A DNA stretch of 42,307 nt from an uncultured Lachnospiraceae bacterium. Its GTDB lineage: Bacteria; Bacillota; Clostridia; Lachnospirales; Lachnospiraceae. Made by a program: the position numbers and the translations under genes. Of the stretch, positions 1-8,750 are shown piece after piece. Positions within the stretch are counted from its first letter, which is position 1; each line of letters starts with the position of its first letter. The notes under the pieces were generated by a model, which searched no databases, was not told the origin of the DNA, and saw only the letters and a program-made list of their open reading frames with translations. Location: NCBI GenBank assembly GCA_947629865.1, contig CANRFJ010000022.1, positions 1-42,307 of the forward strand, in the 5' to 3' direction.

Positions 1-32
1 TTACAGCGAAATTAATTCAGGGGAAAAATTTA

Positions 33-61
33 TTGACATTCCGGAGAAATCATGGTAATAT
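33..61 (+). promoter_or_regulatory. Promoter of tRNA-Gly
   Basis: A perfect -35 box TTGACA lies at 33-38 and a -10 box TAATAT at 56-61, separated by 17 bp. TGG just before the -10 also gives an extended -10 (TGn). Transcription would begin near 68, about 20 nt before the mature tRNA. Boxes are read directly from the sequence; activity is inferred. Confidence 0.75.
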
Positions 62-89
62 GTTAAACGTGTCTGAGAGGACGCAAAGT

Positions 90-162
<73 letters not shown>

Positions 163-183
163 TTTTTTTATGCGCAAATTTGC

Positions 184-212
184 TTGACCGTTTTTGGGGG
201 CTATTATATAAT
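184..212 (+). promoter_or_regulatory. Promoter of asnS
   Basis: TTGACC at 184-189 and TATAAT at 207-212 are spaced by exactly 17 bp. The predicted transcript begins near 219 with a short hairpin, CGGATA (219-224) and TATCCG (229-234) around an AAAA loop, so the message would start with a stem that could stabilise its 5' end. No T-box element is visible. Confidence 0.8.
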
Positions 213-254
213 GATAAGCGGATAAAAATATCCGGAATGTAAACGGAATGGAGA

Positions 255-1655
255 ATGAACGATATGGAACTGATAAGTGTGCGGAGCATATTCCGCGAAA
301 AAGAGAAGTATCTTGACCAGACCATAACCATCGGTGGCTGGATCAGAAGCGTGAGGGGCTCGAAGACCTTTGGCTTTCTTGTGGTAAACGACGGCACATT
401 CTTTGAGCCGTTGCAGGTGGTATATGCGGATAAACTGGCGAATTTTGCGGAGATTTCCAAACTGAATGTGGGGGCGGCAGTCATTGTCACCGGCCGTCTT
501 GTGGCGACTCCGGAGGCCAGGCAGCCCTTTGAGATTCAGGCGGATTGTGTGGAGATAGAGGGAGAGTCGGCGCCGGACTATCCGCTGCAGAAGAAGCGCC
601 ACTCCTTTGAATATCTGCGGACGATCTCCCATCTGCGCCCAAGAACCAACACCTTTCAGGCGGTGTTCCGCGTGCGCTCGCTGATTGCCTATGCGATTCA
701 CAAATTTTTCCAGGAGAGGGAATTTGTCTATGTCCACACGCCGCTGATTACAGGCAGCGACTGCGAGGGAGCCGGAGAGATGTTTCGGGTGACGACGCTG
801 GATATGGAGAACCTTCCGCGCACGGAAGATGGAAAGGTGGATTTTTCCAGGGATTTCTTTAATAAGGAGACAAATCTCACCGTCAGCGGGCAGTTAAACG
901 GCGAGACGTATGCCATGGCGTTCCGCAACATTTATACTTTCGGTCCCACCTTTCGGGCGGAAAATTCCAATACCACGCGCCATGCGGCGGAATTCTGGAT
1001 GATTGAGCCGGAGATGGCCTTTGCGGATCTGCAGGACGATATGGCACTGGCGGAGAGTATGCTGAAGTATATCATTTCCTATGTGCTTGAAAATGCTCCG
1101 GAGGAAATGGCTTTCTTCAATCAGTTTGTGGATAAGGGGCTGTTAGAGAGGCTGGAACATGTGGTGAACTCCGACTTTGCCCATGTGACGTACACGGAGG
1201 CGATAGAACTTCTTGAAAAACATAACGCTAAATTCGAGTATCCGGTTTCCTGGGGCGCGGATTTGCAGACAGAGCACGAGCGGTGCCTGACCGAGGAGAT
1301 TTTTAAGAGGCCGGTATTTGTGACCGACTATCCGAAGGAGATCAAGGCATTTTACATGAAGATGAATGAGGACGGGAAGACAGTGGCAGCCATGGACTGC
1401 CTGGTGCCGGGCATCGGTGAGATCATCGGCGGAAGCCAGCGCGAGGACGACTATGATGTGTTGCTGAGCAGAATGGAACAATGCGGCCTGGACAGGGCAG
1501 ACTACGAATTTTACCTGGATTTGCGGCGCTATGGCACAGCGCGCCACGCCGGATTTGGTCTGGGATTTGAGAGGTGCGTCATGTACCTGACGGGTATGCA
1601 GAATATCCGGGACGTGATTCCGTTCCCGCGGACGGTAAATAATTGTGAATTGTAG
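255..1655 (+). CDS. asnS: Asparaginyl-tRNA synthetase
   Basis: Class IIb aminoacyl-tRNA synthetase that charges tRNA-Asn with asparagine in the cytoplasm. The 466 residues equal the E. coli AsnRS length and align end to end from memory. An N-terminal OB-fold anticodon-binding domain (about residues 1-120, with [11 protein letters not shown]) is followed by the class II catalytic core: motif 2 around [13 protein letters not shown], the conserved segment [15 protein letters not shown], and motif 3 [15 protein letters not shown] near the C-terminus ending in RDVIPFPRT. The start is uncertain between ATG 255 and ATG 264, because GGAG at 250-253 is too close to the first; the difference is three residues. 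It heads a same-strand run into asnA 34 nt downstream, linking asparagine use with asparagine synthesis. Confidence 0.96.
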   Translation: MNDMELISVRSIFREKEKYLDQTITIGGWIRSVRGSKTFGFLVVNDGTFFEPLQVVYADKLANFAEISKLNVGAAVIVTGRLVATPEARQPFEIQADCVEIEGESAPDYPLQKKRHSFEYLRTISHLRPRTNTFQAVFRVRSLIAYAIHKFFQEREFVYVHTPLITGSDCEGAGEMFRVTTLDMENLPRTEDGKVDFSRDFFNKETNLTVSGQLNGETYAMAFRNIYTFGPTFRAENSNTTRHAAEFWMIEPEMAFADLQDDMALAESMLKYIISYVLENAPEEMAFFNQFVDKGLLERLEHVVNSDFAHVTYTEAIELLEKHNAKFEYPVSWGADLQTEHERCLTEEIFKRPVFVTDYPKEIKAFYMKMNEDGKTVAAMDCLVPGIGEIIGGSQREDDYDVLLSRMEQCGLDRADYEFYLDLRRYGTARHAGFGLGFERCVMYLTGMQNIRDVIPFPRTVNNCEL

Positions 1656-1656
1656 G

Positions 1657-1674
1657 GGAGCGTCGCTGCGCTCC
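1657..1674 (+). repeat. Hairpin between asnS and asnA
   Basis: A perfect 6-bp inverted repeat, GGAGCG and CGCTCC, with a 6-nt loop starts two bases after the asnS stop. No T-run follows, so it is not a good terminator. It sits just upstream of the asnA ribosome-binding site (GGAGG at 1680-1684) and could affect processing or translation of the asnA part of the message. Confidence 0.5.
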
Positions 1675-1689
1675 GGAATGGAGGAAAGT

Positions 1690-2697
1690 ATGAATTTGAT
1701 TATACCGGAAAATTATCAGTCGGCTCTCGATATCCGAGAGACAGAAGTTGCCATAAAGGCCGTAAAGGATTTCTTTGAACGGGCCCTGGCGGTAAACCTG
1801 AATCTGACACGCGTATCCGCCCCGCTCTTTGTAGCGCCGGAATCGGGTATGAACGACAATCTGAATGGTGTGGAGCGGCCGGTCTCCTTTGGCATAAAGG
1901 AGCAGGGCGAGCGCACAGTGGAGATCGTCCACTCTCTGGCGAAGTGGAAGCGCCATGCCCTTGGACGCTATGGCTTCTCGCATGGGGAGGGGCTGTACAC
2001 CGACATGAATGCGATCCGACGGGACGAGGACACGGACAATCTGCACTCGATTTTCGTGGATCAGTGGGACTGGGAGCGGATTATTGACAGGGAAGAACGC
2101 AACGTGGACACGTTGAAACAGATTGTGGGAAAGGTTTACCGCGCTCTCCAGGAGACGGAGGATTACATGGCGATTGAGTACGGATATATAGGAAAAATCC
2201 TGCCGGAGGAGATTACCTTTGTCACAACCCAGGAATTGGAGGACAGGTATCCGGACAAGACTCCGAAGGAGAGGGAATATATGGCTGTCAGGGAGCATGG
2301 GGCCATTTTCCTCATGCAGATCGGCGACAAACTGGCGTCCGGCGAGCCCCATGACGGACGCGCGCCGGATTATGACGACTGGTCGCTGAACGGCGATATT
2401 ATTGTCTACTATCCGGTTTTGGACGTGGCGTTTGAACTCTCCTCCATGGGAATCCGCGTAGACGAGAAGGCTCTGCGGGAGCAGCTTGTAAAGGCGGGCT
2501 GTCCGGAGAGGGAAAAACTTCCGTTCCAGAGGGAGATACTGGAGAAAAAACTTCCCCTTACGATCGGGGGCGGTATCGGCCAGTCCCGAATATGTATGTT
2601 TTTCCTCAGGAAGGCTCATATCGGAGAAGTGCAGGCGTCTCTGTGGCCGGAAGATGTTATGGCGGAGGCCGAGGCGCACAATCTGCATCTGCTGTAA
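1690..2697 (+). CDS. asnA: Aspartate--ammonia ligase (asparagine synthetase A)
   Basis: Makes asparagine from aspartate and ammonia with ATP cleaved to AMP and PPi, in the cytoplasm. The 335-residue product matches AsnA length (E. coli 330). Family segments visible: [11 protein letters not shown]-like [63 protein letters not shown] and the closing [10 protein letters not shown]. The fold is a class II synthetase core related to AsnRS/AspRS. ATG 1690 is chosen because GGAGG at 1680-1684 is well spaced from it and homologues begin here; ATG 1678 and an upstream start at 1645 would place the start in or before the Shine-Dalgarno. Co-transcription with asnS is likely. Confidence 0.96.
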   Translation: MNLIIPENYQSALDIRETEVAIKAVKDFFERALAVNLNLTRVSAPLFVAPESGMNDNLNGVERPVSFGIKEQGERTVEIVHSLAKWKRHALGRYGFSHGEGLYTDMNAIRRDEDTDNLHSIFVDQWDWERIIDREERNVDTLKQIVGKVYRALQETEDYMAIEYGYIGKILPEEITFVTTQELEDRYPDKTPKEREYMAVREHGAIFLMQIGDKLASGEPHDGRAPDYDDWSLNGDIIVYYPVLDVAFELSSMGIRVDEKALREQLVKAGCPEREKLPFQREILEKKLPLTIGGGIGQSRICMFFLRKAHIGEVQASLWPEDVMAEAEAHNLHLL

Positions 2698-2737
2698 TGA
2701 CAGGCGCTTATAGTATAGAGAGAGAAAAGAGGCAGAC

Positions 2738-3913
2738 ATGGAAAATTTTACTTTTTACGCACCTACTTATTTTGATTTTGGCCGGGGAGCAGAGAGTCAT
2801 GTTGCGGAGAGGATCCGGCAGTTTGGGGGAACAAAAGTCCTCTTTCACTATGGGGGCGGCTCCATTCGGACGAGCGGACTGTACGACCGCGTGAAGGACT
2901 GTCTGGACGAGGCGGGCATACCTTTTGTGGAACTGGGAGGGGTAAAACCCAATCCGCGCAGCGGCCTGGTGTATCAGGGAATCGAACTGTGCCGGAAGGA
3001 AGGCGTGGACTTTATTCTGGCAGTTGGGGGCGGCAGCGTCATCGATTCGGCCAAGGCTATTGCGGCGGGCAGCGTCTATGAGGGCGATTTTCTGGATTTT
3101 TACCGGAAGAAAACGCCGATTGAGAAAGCGCTGCCAGTCGGCACGATTCTCACCATTGCGGCCGCCGGAAGCGAGGGCTCCGGCAATACGGTCATCACAG
3201 ACGAGGAGACACAGAAGAAGAAAGGGGCAAAGAGCGACGTGCTGCGGCCCCGGTTTTCCATTCTGAATCCGGAACTCACATGCACCCTGCCCCCGTATCA
3301 GACGGCGGCGGGAGCCACGGACATTATGATTCATGTGTGCGAGCGGTATTTTTCCAATACGGAGGAAGTGGAGATAACCGACCGTCTCTGCGAGGGAATC
3401 CTGCGGACAGTTATCTATGAGACGCCGAGAGTACTGGAAAATCCGAACCACTATGAGGCGAGGGCCAATCTGATGTGGGCCGGTATGCTGGCACACAACA
3501 ATGTGTGCGGCGTGGGAAGGGAACAGGACTGGGCCAGCCATCATCTGGAACATGAGCTGTCTGCCCTCTATGACGTGACGCACGGAGCGGGGCTGGCGGT
3601 AATCGCACCCCTCTGGATGCGGCATGTGCTCAAAAAGAACCCGCGCAAGCTGGTGGATTTTGCCACGCGCGTGTGGGACGTGCCCCTGGACGAGGCGAAT
3701 CCGGAAGCCACGGCTCTCCGGGGAATAGAGGCTTTTGAGGCATTTCTGAAAAGCATAGGTATGCCGCTCAGTTTCGAGGAGATCGGAGCCAGAAAAGAGG
3801 ACATCGGCCAGATGACGGATAAGCTCTTTGGGGGAAGGGACACAGAGGGAAATTATGTGAAACTCACTAGAGAAGACGTTATGGAGATTTATGAGAGCGC
3901 CGTGAGGGAGTGA
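2738..3913 (+). CDS. Iron-containing alcohol dehydrogenase, butanol dehydrogenase type
   Basis: NAD(P)H-dependent group III alcohol dehydrogenase that interconverts aldehydes and alcohols; relatives are clostridial BdhA/BdhB and E. coli YqhD. It has 391 residues. The N-terminal dinucleotide-binding half contains the GGGS motif in ILAVGGGSVIDSAKA (about 93-107). The C-terminal helical half has the metal ligands D195, H199, H268 and H282, each one position from the YqhD numbering as I recall it; H268 and H282 lie in HHLEHELSALYDVTHG. It follows asnA by 40 nt with a purine-rich Shine-Dalgarno and no separate promoter that I can see, so it is probably read through from asnS/asnA. A fermentative redox-balancing role is inferred; the true substrate cannot be told from sequence. 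Confidence 0.9.
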   Translation: MENFTFYAPTYFDFGRGAESHVAERIRQFGGTKVLFHYGGGSIRTSGLYDRVKDCLDEAGIPFVELGGVKPNPRSGLVYQGIELCRKEGVDFILAVGGGSVIDSAKAIAAGSVYEGDFLDFYRKKTPIEKALPVGTILTIAAAGSEGSGNTVITDEETQKKKGAKSDVLRPRFSILNPELTCTLPPYQTAAGATDIMIHVCERYFSNTEEVEITDRLCEGILRTVIYETPRVLENPNHYEARANLMWAGMLAHNNVCGVGREQDWASHHLEHELSALYDVTHGAGLAVIAPLWMRHVLKKNPRKLVDFATRVWDVPLDEANPEATALRGIEAFEAFLKSIGMPLSFEEIGARKEDIGQMTDKLFGGRDTEGNYVKLTREDVMEIYESAVRE

Positions 3914-3940
3914 TCCCGCACGGGGAAATGAGGGATTCTG

Positions 3941-4744
3941 ATGAGAGACCAGAGAGAATTTTTACGGCAGATGGGAGAACTGGTTGATTTCGGGAGGGCG
4001 AAGGAAAACGTGCTCACCAGAGAGGAAATCGCCGGTTACTGCAGCGACATGAATCTGACGGAAGAACAGTTTGAACTGGTATGCGCCTATCTGACGGAGC
4101 ACCGGATTCACATACCGGGGTTTTCACGGGGCGCGGAGAATGTGCAGGGCGTAAACGCCGGTGGAAAAAAGGAGGCGGGAACGTCGGAGGCCGGAATGGC
4201 GCCGGCGGATTCCAAATATCTTCGTATCTATCGGCGGGAGCTAAAGGAACTGCCCGAATACACAAAGGAGGACAGGGAGGAAATCTATCGGCAGCTGCGG
4301 GAGGGGAAAGAGGAGACGATCCCCATGGCCATTGAGTCCCATCTGGGCAGAGTGCTGACGCTGTCGGGGCGCTACCGCGGGCGCGGGGTACCGCTGGAGG
4401 ATCTGATTCAGGAGGGCAATCTGGAACTTGTCACCTGTATAAACAGTCTTCTGGGCAACCGGGAGGTGGCGGATTTTAAGAAGGCCATAGACCATGCCGT
4501 GAGGAGCCGTCTGATTGAGATTGTGGATCACGAGCTGGCGTCGGGGGACAGCGTGAGCTCCCTTCTGGGCCGGATCAATCTTCTGCTGGAGGCCACCCAT
4601 ACGCTGGCGGAGGAGTACGGCCGGATCGCCACGATTGAAGAACTGTCCGGCTTTACCCACATGGACGAGGAGGAGATTCGGATGTATGTGGAATTGTCCA
4701 GAGATACGATTGAACTGGGAAGCGGGGAAAAAAATAATGGCTGA
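3941..4744 (+). CDS. Sigma-70-like protein lacking region 4
   Basis: A 267-residue protein resembling the front two thirds of a primary sigma factor. Residues 1-60 resemble RpoD region 1.1 (VLTREEIAGYCSDMNLTEEQFELV). Residues 91-120 resemble the sigma entry segment (SKYLRIYRRELKELP). Residues 128-165 match region 2.1-2.2 (ESHLGRVLTLSGRYRGRGVP then LEDLIQEGN), the core-polymerase-binding part. Residues 222-260 resemble region 3 (LAEEYGRIATIEELSGFTHM). The DNA-melting and -10-reading segments 2.3-2.4 (normally with TYA and WWIRQAI) are replaced by unrelated sequence around residues 176-205, and region 4 is absent. The normal stop overlaps mutY, so this is an intact gene and not an obvious fragment. 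It may be a divergent regulator that binds RNA polymerase; function unknown. Confidence 0.7.
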   Translation: MRDQREFLRQMGELVDFGRAKENVLTREEIAGYCSDMNLTEEQFELVCAYLTEHRIHIPGFSRGAENVQGVNAGGKKEAGTSEAGMAPADSKYLRIYRRELKELPEYTKEDREEIYRQLREGKEETIPMAIESHLGRVLTLSGRYRGRGVPLEDLIQEGNLELVTCINSLLGNREVADFKKAIDHAVRSRLIEIVDHELASGDSVSSLLGRINLLLEATHTLAEEYGRIATIEELSGFTHMDEEEIRMYVELSRDTIELGSGEKNNG

Positions 4745-5822
4745 TATATATGAATTAGGGGCTTTGGCAGAGCCCCTTTGCTTATGGTACAGGGAAAATA
4801 AACGCAGTATGCCTTGGCGCGAGTCGCCGTCTCCCTACCATGTCTGGCTGTCGGAAATCATGCTGCAGCAGACGCGGATTGAGGCGGCGAAGGCCTATTA
4901 TGAGCGGTTTATAAAGAGGCTTCCGGACGTGGAGGCGCTGGCCGGAGTTCCGGAGGAGGAACTCCTCAAACTGTGGGAGGGACTTGGATATTACAATCGG
5001 GCCCGCAATCTGAGGAAGGCGGCCGGTCTGGTCATGGAGCGCTATGGCGGGGAGCTGCCGGCGGATTACGATTTGCTGCTGGAGCTGCCGGGCATCGGAA
5101 GATATACGGCGGGAGCCATCGCATCGATTGCCTACAATATTCCCGCGCCGGCGGTGGATGGCAACGTCCTGCGGGTGGCTATGCGCTATCTGGACTGCGG
5201 GGACGACATATCGCGGGCATCGGTGAGGACAAAACTGGAGCGCTCCCTTTTAGCCGTCATTCCGGAGGATTGCCCCGGCGAGTTTAATCAGGCCATAATG
5301 GAGCTGGGAGAGGTGATCTGTATTCCGGGAGGAGAGCCGCTCTGCGGGCGGTGTCCCCTGGCGGGGGACTGCCTGGGGAAACGGCATGGCAGACAGAGCG
5401 AGCGGCCGTTCAGACCGGCAAAGAAGGACAGGCGGATAGAGGAGCGCACGGTACTGATCCTTCTGCGGGAGAACAGGGTGGCGCTCCGCCGCCGCCCCGG
5501 AAAAGGGCTTTTAGCCGGCATGTGGGAATTTCCCTCTCTGGAGGGGAGCCTGTCGTTGTCTGCCCTGAACGAATATCTGAGGGAAAAACAGGTGAAGGCG
5601 GAGGCTCTTTATCCGCTGGAGAATGCAAAACATATTTTTTCTCATGTGGAGTGGCATATGTGCGGATATGTAGTGGAGCTTCCGTCCGGACAGACACAGG
5701 ATATTGTGCCGGAACTTGTGTGGGCGGGAAAAAAAGAGCTTCAGGAGCAGTATGCCGTTCCGGTGGCGTTTCACTCCTTTTTGCGGCAGATTTCAAGTAA
5801 AAACGGTATTCTACAAGACTAG
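4737..5822 (+). CDS. mutY: A/G-specific adenine glycosylase
   Basis: Removes adenine mispaired with 8-oxoguanine, part of oxidative-damage repair. 361 residues from ATG 4737; a longer frame starts at 4635 but lies inside the sigma-like gene. Visible: catalytic E40 in WLSEIMLQQTR, helix-hairpin-helix LPGIGRYTAGAIA, catalytic D141 in VDGNVLRV, and the [4Fe-4S] cysteines C195, C203, C206 and C212. The first loop has seven residues between cysteines (CIPGGEPLC), one more than E. coli MutY. The C-terminal NUDIX-like domain (about 235-361, with KGLLAGMWEFP) reads 8-oxoG. The ATG overlaps the preceding stop by 8 nt, indicating translational coupling. A GC-rich hairpin, GGGGCT (4758-4763) with AGCCCC (4771-4776) followed by TTT, lies about 20 nt inside the gene. 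Confidence 0.95.
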   Translation: MADIYELGALAEPLCLWYRENKRSMPWRESPSPYHVWLSEIMLQQTRIEAAKAYYERFIKRLPDVEALAGVPEEELLKLWEGLGYYNRARNLRKAAGLVMERYGGELPADYDLLLELPGIGRYTAGAIASIAYNIPAPAVDGNVLRVAMRYLDCGDDISRASVRTKLERSLLAVIPEDCPGEFNQAIMELGEVICIPGGEPLCGRCPLAGDCLGKRHGRQSERPFRPAKKDRRIEERTVLILLRENRVALRRRPGKGLLAGMWEFPSLEGSLSLSALNEYLREKQVKAEALYPLENAKHIFSHVEWHMCGYVVELPSGQTQDIVPELVWAGKKELQEQYAVPVAFHSFLRQISSKNGILQD

Positions 5823-5870
5823 TAAAAACACAGGATATAGTGGAGAGAGAAGAAAAAAATAAAAAAAATT

Positions 5871-5882
5871 ACAATATCTTGT
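5871..5882 (+). promoter_or_regulatory. Probable NrdR box upstream of nrdD
   Basis: ACAATATCTTGT is a nearly perfect dyad resembling the NrdR consensus (ACAcwATATwTtGTGT type). It overlaps the 5' edge of the nrdD promoter, where a repressor would block RNA polymerase. NrdR boxes usually occur as pairs; I do not see a convincing second one, so confidence is moderate. Confidence 0.5.
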
Positions 5883-5910
5883 AGACAAGAGTAGACGGTA
5901 GTGCTATAAT
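5882..5910 (+). promoter_or_regulatory. Promoter of nrdD-nrdG-dut
   Basis: TAGACA at 5882-5887 (5 of 6 to consensus) and TATAAT at 5905-5910 with a 17-bp spacer. Transcription would start near 5917, giving a leader of about 148 nt before the GTG of nrdD. Confidence 0.75.
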
Positions 5911-5976
5911 GAACCACATAGGTTATTCGGAGATATGTATATACCGTGCTCTGGCCGTCTGAAACGGCAGATTAAA

Positions 5977-6047
5977 GCAGTCAGACTTGAAGCAATCAGT
6001 CTGAGGCAGCCAGGCTGGGACAGCTGGCTGAGACAGCCAGGGAGAAG
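5977..6047 (+). repeat. Degenerate 13-15-bp tandem repeats in the nrdD leader
   Basis: Five imperfect copies of a unit like GCAGYCAGRCTGRGA run head to tail: 5977-5991, 5992-6005, 6006-6020, 6021-6033 and 6034-6047. Because the unit alternates CAGNC and GNCTG, neighbouring copies pair: CAGACT (about 5982-5987) with AGTCTG, and CAGCCAG with CTGGCTG (6007-6030). An extra hairpin, GCCGT/ACGGC, lies just upstream near 5954-5968. The array ends just before the nrdD Shine-Dalgarno (AAAGGAG at 6048-6054). No T-run suggests a terminator, and I do not recognise a riboswitch family. Confidence 0.65.
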
Positions 6048-6064
6048 AAAGGAGAGTCACGCAA

Positions 6065-8191
6065 GTGAAGGTTATTAAGCGAGACGGACGTACTGTTGAG
6101 TACGACCGGAACAAAATTCTGATTGCCATTCGCAAAGCAAATGCAGAAGTGGAGCCATTTGAGAAAATCAGTGACGAGAAGATTGACGGCATCATCGCAG
6201 GGATCGAGAATATGAAGCGGGAGACCTTGCAGGTGGAGGACATTCAGGATATTATTGAGCAGAAGCTCATGGCGGCCGGAAAGTTCATTCTGGCCAAGAA
6301 GTATATTATTTACCGTTATACCAGAGAGCTGGTGCGCAAGGCCAATACCACGGATGATTCCATTATGAGCCTGATTCAGAACAGCAACAAGGACGTCATG
6401 GAGGAGAATTCCAACAAAAACGCCTATGTGGCCAGCACGCAGCGCGACCTGATAGCCGGTGAGGTGTCGAAGGATTTGACAAAGCGCGTTCTCTTACCGG
6501 AGAAGATCACCAGGGCCCATGAGGAGGGAGTGCTGCACTTCCACGACATGGACTACTTTATCCAGCCCATATTCAATTGCTGTCTTATCAATATAGGCGA
6601 TATGCTGGACAATGGCACGGTGATGAACGGCAAACTCATCGAGAGCCCCAAGAGTTTCCAGGTTGCGTGTACGGTAGTGACGCAGATTATCTCGGCGGTG
6701 GCCAGCAGCCAGTACGGCGGCCAGTCGGTTGACACCAGGCATCTGGGCAAATACCTGCGCCGCAGCGCGGACAAGTACCGGGCTCATTATCTGGAGAAGT
6801 ACGGCGACCTGGTGGACGCAGATACGATTGAGAAGTTTGTGGAGGACAGGGTGCAGGATGAGCTCCGCTCCGGCGTCCAGACGATACAGTACCAGATCAA
6901 TACATTGATGACGACCAATGGGCAGTCTCCGTTTGTCACTCTGTTTTTGAATCTGGATGCAGACGACGAGTACATCGAAGAAAATGCGATGATTATAGAG
7001 GAAGTATTGAGACAGCGTCTGGAGGGGATCAAGAACGAGAAGGGCGTTTATGTGACGCCGGCCTTCCCGAAACTGATCTATGTGCTGGACGAGCACAACT
7101 GTCTGCGCGGCGGCAAGTACGACTATATCACAAAACTGGCCGTGCAGTGCTCCGCCAAGAGAATGTATCCGGATTACATTTCCGCCAAGAAAATGCGCGA
7201 GAACTACGAGGGCAACGTATACAGCTGCATGGGCTGTCGGAGTTTCCTGACTCCGTGGAAGGACGAGAACGGCGAGTACAAGTTCGAGGGCCGTTTCAAC
7301 CAGGGCGTTGTGAGTCTGAATCTCCCGCAGATCGGCATTGTCGCCAAGGGAAATATGGAATATTTCTGGCAGCTGTTAGAGGAGCGTCTGTCCCTCTGCT
7401 TCGAGGCGCTGATGTGCCGTCACCGCGCGCTGGAGGGTGTCACCAGCGACGTCAGCCCGATCCACTGGCAGTACGGAGCCATCGCGAGACTGAAGAAGGG
7501 AGAGAAGATCGACAAACTTCTCCACGGAGGCTATTCTACCATCTCCCTTGGATATATCGGCTTGTATGAGGTCACGAAACTCATGACCGGCGAGAGCCAG
7601 ACCACGGAGAAGGGAAGCGAATTCGCCAAAGTGCTCATGAACCGTCTGCGCCGTGCCACGGACACATGGAAAGAGGAGACGGGTATCAGCTTCAGCCTCT
7701 ACGGAACACCGGCGGAGAGCCTGTGCTACCGCTTTGCCGAGATTGACAAGAAGCGTTTCGGCGAGATCAAGGACGTGACGGACAAAGGATATTATACAAA
7801 TTCCTATCATGTAGATGTGCGTGAGAAGATTGACGCCTTCAGCAAGTTTGATTTTGAGAGCCAGTTCCAGGTTATCTCCTCCGGCGGCGCAATCTCCTAT
7901 GTGGAGATTCCGAATATGCAGCACAACCTGCCCGCTCTGGAGGAAGTAGTAAAATATATTTACGACCATATCCAGTATGCGGAGTTTAACACCAAGTCCG
8001 ACTACTGCCACGAGTGCGGCTTTGACGGCGAGATCATTATAAATGACAATCTGGAATGGGAGTGCCCGAACTGCGGCAACAAGGATCATGGCAAGATGAA
8101 TGTCACAAGGCGGACCTGTGGCTATCTGGGAGAGAATTTCTGGAATGTAGGAAAGACAAAGGAAATCGGATCCCGTGTCCTTCATCTGTAG
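6065..8191 (+). CDS. nrdD: Anaerobic ribonucleoside-triphosphate reductase (class III)
   Basis: Glycyl-radical enzyme reducing NTPs to dNTPs under anoxia, activated by NrdG. 708 residues, normal for the family. An N-terminal ATP-cone allosteric domain (residues 1-95, KVIKRDGRTVEYDRNKI) precedes the ten-stranded barrel with active-site region NVYSCMGCRS (C388, C391). The C-terminus has a four-Cys zinc site (CHECG and CPNCG) and the glycyl radical loop RRTCGYLGEN with radical Gly686. The start is GTG 6065, ten nt after AAAGGAG. It leads an operon with nrdG (16-nt gap) and dut. Probable control is by NrdR at the promoter plus an unusual repeat-bearing leader. Confidence 0.97.
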   Translation: MKVIKRDGRTVEYDRNKILIAIRKANAEVEPFEKISDEKIDGIIAGIENMKRETLQVEDIQDIIEQKLMAAGKFILAKKYIIYRYTRELVRKANTTDDSIMSLIQNSNKDVMEENSNKNAYVASTQRDLIAGEVSKDLTKRVLLPEKITRAHEEGVLHFHDMDYFIQPIFNCCLINIGDMLDNGTVMNGKLIESPKSFQVACTVVTQIISAVASSQYGGQSVDTRHLGKYLRRSADKYRAHYLEKYGDLVDADTIEKFVEDRVQDELRSGVQTIQYQINTLMTTNGQSPFVTLFLNLDADDEYIEENAMIIEEVLRQRLEGIKNEKGVYVTPAFPKLIYVLDEHNCLRGGKYDYITKLAVQCSAKRMYPDYISAKKMRENYEGNVYSCMGCRSFLTPWKDENGEYKFEGRFNQGVVSLNLPQIGIVAKGNMEYFWQLLEERLSLCFEALMCRHRALEGVTSDVSPIHWQYGAIARLKKGEKIDKLLHGGYSTISLGYIGLYEVTKLMTGESQTTEKGSEFAKVLMNRLRRATDTWKEETGISFSLYGTPAESLCYRFAEIDKKRFGEIKDVTDKGYYTNSYHVDVREKIDAFSKFDFESQFQVISSGGAISYVEIPNMQHNLPALEEVVKYIYDHIQYAEFNTKSDYCHECGFDGEIIINDNLEWECPNCGNKDHGKMNVTRRTCGYLGENFWNVGKTKEIGSRVLHL

Positions 8192-8207
8192 GAAAGAGGG
8201 CGGACAC

Positions 8208-8750
8208 ATGAACTATGCAGACATTAAACAGTATGATGTGGCCAACGGAACAGGCGTCCGTGTATCGGTGTTTGTCAGCGGCTGCACCCATCACTGCCGG
8301 GAGTGCTTCAATAAAGAAGCCTGGGATTTTGATTACGGAAAGCCCTTTACCGAAAAGGAGATAGAGGATGTGATCTCCTATCTGAAACCGGATTATGTCG
8401 CTGGACTGTCATTGTTGGGAGGAGAGCCCCTGGAGCCTGTGAATCAGGAGGGGCTCCTTCCTTTGCTCCGGAGAGTCCACGAGACCTATCCGCAGAAAAA
8501 CGTCTGGTGCTACACCGGCTACCTTTTTGACAAGGACGTGATGGAGCGCATGTGCAGGGAATCCGAGGTGACGAGGGAACTGATTTCCTATATTGACATT
8601 CTGGTGGACGGGGAGTTTATACAGGAGCAGAAAAATCTGAAGGTGAATTTCCGCGGTTCAGATAACCAGCGGATCATCGATGTAAAGAAATCCCTGTCGG
8701 CGGGTAAGGTTATCCACTGGGAGGGGGAAATCGGAGGGATAGATGAATAG
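8208..8750 (+). CDS. nrdG: Anaerobic ribonucleotide reductase activating protein (radical SAM)
   Basis: Radical-SAM activase that generates the glycyl radical on NrdD using S-adenosylmethionine and a [4Fe-4S] cluster. 180 residues. The cluster motif C-x3-C-x2-C is CTHHCREC near residues 26-33, followed by a GGEP motif (SLLGGEPLEP), typical of small radical-SAM activases. ATG 8208 is preferred over an in-frame ATG at 8175 because GAGGG at 8196-8200 is correctly spaced and homologues start with MNYADIK. The 3' end overlaps dut by 8 nt (ATGAATAG), suggesting coupled translation. Confidence 0.96.
   Translation: MNYADIKQYDVANGTGVRVSVFVSGCTHHCRECFNKEAWDFDYGKPFTEKEIEDVISYLKPDYVAGLSLLGGEPLEPVNQEGLLPLLRRVHETYPQKNVWCYTGYLFDKDVMERMCRESEVTRELISYIDILVDGEFIQEQKNLKVNFRGSDNQRIIDVKKSLSAGKVIHWEGEIGGIDE

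Noticed and set aside
1579-2739. 386-codon minus-strand frame over asnA
   Set aside because: Antisense to a clearly conserved asnA; no ribosome-binding site or family features.
5911-6064. Cobalamin or other known riboswitch before nrdD
   Set aside because: No B12-box or other conserved aptamer sequence; the region is explained by short tandem repeats.
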